A DNA stretch of 6,507 nt from JAZDDE01 sp039714435 (GTDB lineage: Bacteria; Gemmatimonadota; Gemmatimonadetes; Palauibacterales; Palauibacteraceae). The stretch lies in the NCBI GenBank assembly GCA_039714435.1, contig JBDLJJ010000137.1, forward strand, positions 1-6,507, written 5' to 3'. How positions within the stretch are numbered: the first letter of the stretch is position 1; every line of letters starts with the position of its first letter. The position numbers were made by a program, and so were the translations under genes. Under the pieces are notes generated by a model that made no database searches, was not told the origin of the DNA, and worked only from the letters and a program-made list of their open reading frames with translations. Positions 6,263 through 6,507 of the stretch are shown in pieces.

Positions 6263-6507
6263 CGCGAGGGCCTCAGCCGCCTCCAGAGCCGTGAAGTAGA
6301 CCCGGGCGGGGATGTCGGCCTCGCGCTTCCAGCGTGCGCCGGCGGTGAAGAAGTCGGGATCGGCACCGCGACTGCTGGTGTCTTCGACTAATGAGGCCAC
6401 GGGATCGAGCGGCAGCTGGGGCGAACGAGACGAACTCCGGCGAAACCCCGCGTGGGTCTGCCCTTTCGGATCTACGAAGGCCGGCTGATCGGCCTGACCC
6501 GTTCCCG
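6260..6507 (-). CDS. C-terminal end of an unidentified minus-strand protein, 5'-truncated by the window edge
   Basis: On the minus strand one frame is open from the right edge (first full codon at 6505-6503) to TGA at 6262-6260, giving 81 residues. The last third reads as natural protein (ending VYFTALEAAEALA). Its final 33 codons have G or C at the third position in 29 cases against about 18 of 33 at the second position, the bias expected of a real gene in a GC-rich genome. Upstream of about 6360 the bias fades (about 32 of 48) and the sequence is Ser/Arg/Pro rich, so a frameshift, a low-complexity linker or decay is possible there. No family is recognised and no function is offered. The gene would converge on the SDR, with 152 bp between the two stops. 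The competing + strand open frame (6173-6391) is Arg/Ser rich and looks like its shadow. Confidence 0.5.
   Translation of the reverse strand, partial: GTGQADQPAFVDPKGQTHAGFRRSSSRSPQLPLDPVASLVEDTSSRGADPDFFTAGARWKREADIPARVYFTALEAAEALA

Noticed and set aside
6173..6391. A 72-codon + strand open frame after the SDR.
   Set aside because: Arg/Ser/Pro-rich composition, no good ribosome site, built partly on the tandem duplication, and opposite a minus-strand frame with better coding bias.

Overview
This is a GC-rich, densely coded bacterial chromosomal window. No phage, IS, CRISPR, tRNA or rRNA signal is visible. The UvrA sequence and the gene set (uvrA, a PspA operon, a DUF1611 protein, an SDR of the 'GRSxRG...RPETIEET' type) would fit an environmental Gram-negative such as Gemmatimonadota. 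That lineage guess rests on gestalt similarity only and is weak.

Layout on the + strand: (1) positions 1-2200 carry the 3' three quarters of uvrA (nucleotide excision repair damage sensor), cut by the left edge. (2) A 164-bp gap (2201-2364) holds a 12-bp tandem repeat that begins at the uvrA stop, a perfect 12-bp palindrome and at best a weak promoter. (3) Positions 2365-3857 are a compact three-gene envelope-stress type operon: a small membrane protein with a leucine-zipper coiled coil (PspB-like topology), a CesT/YbjN-like small protein joined by an ATGA overlap, and a PspA/IM30 protein with an acidic C-terminal tail. (4) A 73-bp gap ends in four copies of an 11-bp repeat from which the next gene starts. 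(5) Positions 3931-6107 are a two-gene unit with a 4-bp overlap: a DUF1611-family P-loop protein (the family that includes DgcN) and an NAD(P)-type short-chain dehydrogenase. (6) Positions 6108-6507 hold an intergenic stretch with small hairpins and a degenerate tandem duplication, then what looks like the 3' end of a convergent minus-strand gene running off the right edge.

How the genes may work together: the psp-like trio probably acts at the inner membrane, with PspA as the membrane-binding scaffold, the small TM/coiled-coil protein as a candidate anchor or sensor, and the CesT/YbjN-like protein as a candidate chaperone or adaptor. The DUF1611/SDR pair is probably translationally coupled and may act in one small-molecule pathway whose substrate cannot be read from the sequence. 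The most unusual structural theme is that three unrelated short tandem repeats sit exactly on gene termini: the uvrA stop, the DUF1611 start and the minus-strand gene's stop.
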